This document shows, in pieces, positions 62,891 to 64,000 of a stretch of DNA of 64,000 nt. The notes under the pieces are model-generated. The model worked only from the letters and a program-made list of their open reading frames with translations, did not search any database and had not been told where the DNA came from. The stretch spans positions 1,302,190-1,366,189 of the forward strand of contig NZ_CP012600.1 of NCBI RefSeq assembly GCF_001278705.1, given 5' to 3'. Position numbers and translations under genes: made by a program. Source of the DNA: Bacillus gobiensis. Its GTDB lineage: Bacteria > Bacillota > Bacilli > Bacillales > Bacillaceae. The first letter of the stretch is position 1, and each line of letters begins with the position of its first letter.

Positions 62891-63397
62891 TTGGAACATC
62901 TGCTGCAATTTCTTGCTCCGATTTTACTCGTTGCTTTTGTTATATTTCGAAGAGTCAGAAAATCGATGGGATTTCAGCCTTTTAAACCGAACCTGATCAA
63001 ATTTAGAATTGCCATTTTCTCTATCATTTCCTTTATCTTTCTGTATTTTAGCGCACAGCATCCATTATCCTATGTATATGATTTGGCCGGTATCCTATTA
63101 GGCGGCATTCTTGTAGCTTATGCGATGAAAAATATCATGTTTGAATTTCGTGAAAATGCATTATTTTACCGAACTCATTTATGGATAGAGCTTTTCATTA
63201 TCTTTCTTTTTTTAAGTCGCTTGGTCTACAGAATGATTACCGTTTCAGGCACCGAGCCTGTTTCTTACGATACCGATCCAGCAACATTACTCATATTCTT
63301 CTTGCTAGCTGTATATTACATCGGTTTTAATATGTTTGTACTAAGAAAAGGAAAGGAAAGACTTCAAGACAATGAAGCATACAGTGAAAACAAATAA
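62891..63397 (+). CDS. CcdC-like membrane protein (DUF1453)
   Basis: This 168-residue protein has four to five membrane segments and resembles CcdC: an early VIFRRVRKSMGFQPF, ISFIFLYFSAQHPLSYVYD and a later ENALFYRTHLWIELF. CcdC accompanies cytochrome c maturation in Bacillus, but its role is not defined. TTG 62891 follows AAAGGAGG; the longer frame upstream has no site. No ccdA or ccdB gene is adjacent. Confidence 0.75.
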   Translation: MEHLLQFLAPILLVAFVIFRRVRKSMGFQPFKPNLIKFRIAIFSIISFIFLYFSAQHPLSYVYDLAGILLGGILVAYAMKNIMFEFRENALFYRTHLWIELFIIFLFLSRLVYRMITVSGTEPVSYDTDPATLLIFFLLAVYYIGFNMFVLRKGKERLQDNEAYSENK

Positions 63398-63418
63398 TAC
63401 AGCTTCCTTTCTTAAGAG

Positions 63419-63442
63419 AGCATTCGACTGAATGCTTTTTTT
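63419..63442 (+). terminator. Terminator of the CcdC-like gene
   Basis: AGCATTC at 63419-63425 pairs with GAATGCT at 63430-63436, then T7. It also lies close to the 3' end of the convergent arsR-type gene. Confidence 0.75.
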
Positions 63443-63450
63443 ATTAGCAT

Positions 63451-63831
63451 TCAGTCATGCTGTGCATGATGAATCATTTGATGCAGAACGTCCATTACAT
63501 GCTGGTCTTCAGGAGAATAATAAATAGTTGTCCCTTCTCGTCTTGATTTGACAAGACGCAGATTTTTCAAAAATCTCAGCTGATGGGAAACCGTAGACTG
63601 GAGCAGTCCCAAATGCTCAGCAATTCCGTTGACCGAGTGTTCGCTGCAAGACAAAAGATAAAGAATCCTTATTCTAGTAGGATCAGAAAGAGCTTTAAAC
63701 GTTTGAGAGACGATAAATAGCGTTTCTTCATCCAGTTCGGAGACATGTTTCAACTTTGTAATCCCTTCTTCTTCAAATGTATCTGAGCAAGTACTCTCGT
63801 TTATCCAAGTCAAGAGTAGATGATTTATCAT
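63451..63831 (-). CDS. ArsR/SmtB-family metal sensor, CzrA-type site
   Basis: This 126-residue winged helix has [14 protein letters not shown] and [18 protein letters not shown]. The last helix carries D109, H111, H122 and H125, spaced exactly as the Zn/Co site of CzrA (0, +2, +13, +16). An N-terminal extension holds one Cys (position 15). It should repress a zinc or cobalt efflux gene, which is not in the window; it may lie just to the right or elsewhere. The start codon has only a weak site. Confidence 0.85.
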   Translation of the reverse strand: MINHLLLTWINESTCSDTFEEEGITKLKHVSELDEETLFIVSQTFKALSDPTRIRILYLLSCSEHSVNGIAEHLGLLQSTVSHQLRFLKNLRLVKSRREGTTIYYSPEDQHVMDVLHQMIHHAQHD

Positions 63832-63890
63832 ACCTTGTCAACGACAAGCACTTTATTGAGTTTGTTGTAAAGTTAACCTTGAGATATTTC

Positions 63891-64000
63891 ATGATGCTCA
63901 TTTATCAATATGTAAAAACATTTGTGAATGACGACAATACGCCTGATGTTACTAAGTTTATGGGAAAGCCAGAGACCGAACGATATCTAGATTCTCCACT
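63891..64000 (+). CDS. Open frame running off the right edge
   Basis: ATG 63891 opens 36 codons (MMLIYQYVKTFVNDDNTPD, then VTKFMGKPETERYL) with no stop before the end of the window. No clear ribosome site is present and no family is recognised. It is divergent from the zinc-type arsR gene. It could be the start of the regulated gene or chance. Confidence 0.3.
   Translation, partial: MMLIYQYVKTFVNDDNTPDVTKFMGKPETERYLDSP

Noticed and set aside
1..64000. CRISPR arrays, tRNA, rRNA, riboswitches or insertion sequences
   Set aside because: I saw no spaced identical repeats of CRISPR type, no cloverleaf, no T-box or known riboswitch core, and no transposase or terminal inverted repeats. Short or divergent cases could be missed by eye.

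Overview
The window reads as chromosome of a low-GC, endospore-former-type member of the Bacillaceae. The evidence is gene content and layout: GltC divergent from the glutamate synthase genes, a nasA/nasBCDE nitrate cluster with a TnrA-type site, a split adaA/adaB pair next to alkA, CsaA, a YlmA-type ATPase, a CcdC-like protein, strong AGGAGG-type ribosome sites and frequent GTG/TTG starts. A schizokinen-type siderophore operon and several Bacillus-type membrane families fit Priestia, Metabacillus or a relative, but I cannot fix the genus from the sequence alone.

Layout. 1-12 kb: mixed accessory genes (SDR enzymes, one broken; a PBP4-type carboxypeptidase; DinB-like proteins; LysR regulators, one divergent from an MFS exporter; a HxlR regulator facing a quinone reductase). 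12-18 kb: a short tandem-repeat element, a GH18 lipoprotein, and an alkylation-repair island in which adaA-adaB-2OG oxygenase is divergent from alkA. 18-28 kb: a seven-gene operon behind two Fur boxes that should make and export a hydroxamate-citrate siderophore. 28-36 kb: an ArsR/MFS pair with three copies of one operator, then a stretch of decayed genes (DUF421, a CBO0543 paralogue, an Old Yellow Enzyme tail) around a teichoic-acid-type glycosyltransferase. 36-45 kb: assimilatory nitrate and nitrite reduction with its transporter. 45-51 kb: an RmlD-like protein lacking its catalytic Tyr, TM2 protein, PanE, a frameshifted DUF3995 protein, and a TetR-linked operon in which two of three genes are broken. 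51-61 kb: gltAB/gltC and a polar amino acid ABC transporter without its ATPase. 61-64 kb: CsaA, DinB, YlmA-type ATPase, CcdC-like protein and a Zn-type ArsR sensor.

The genes join into two clear physiological programs. The first is iron: Fur sites, siderophore synthesis and export. The second is nitrogen: nitrate uptake, nitrate to nitrite to ammonium, then glutamine plus 2-oxoglutarate to glutamate, with a TnrA-like site and a GltC box as visible control points. The most unusual overall feature is the number of genes carrying a single nonsense codon or frameshift beside otherwise well conserved sequence. At least eight cases can be reconstructed by reading through the lesion. No rRNA, tRNA, CRISPR array, insertion sequence or phage module was recognised.
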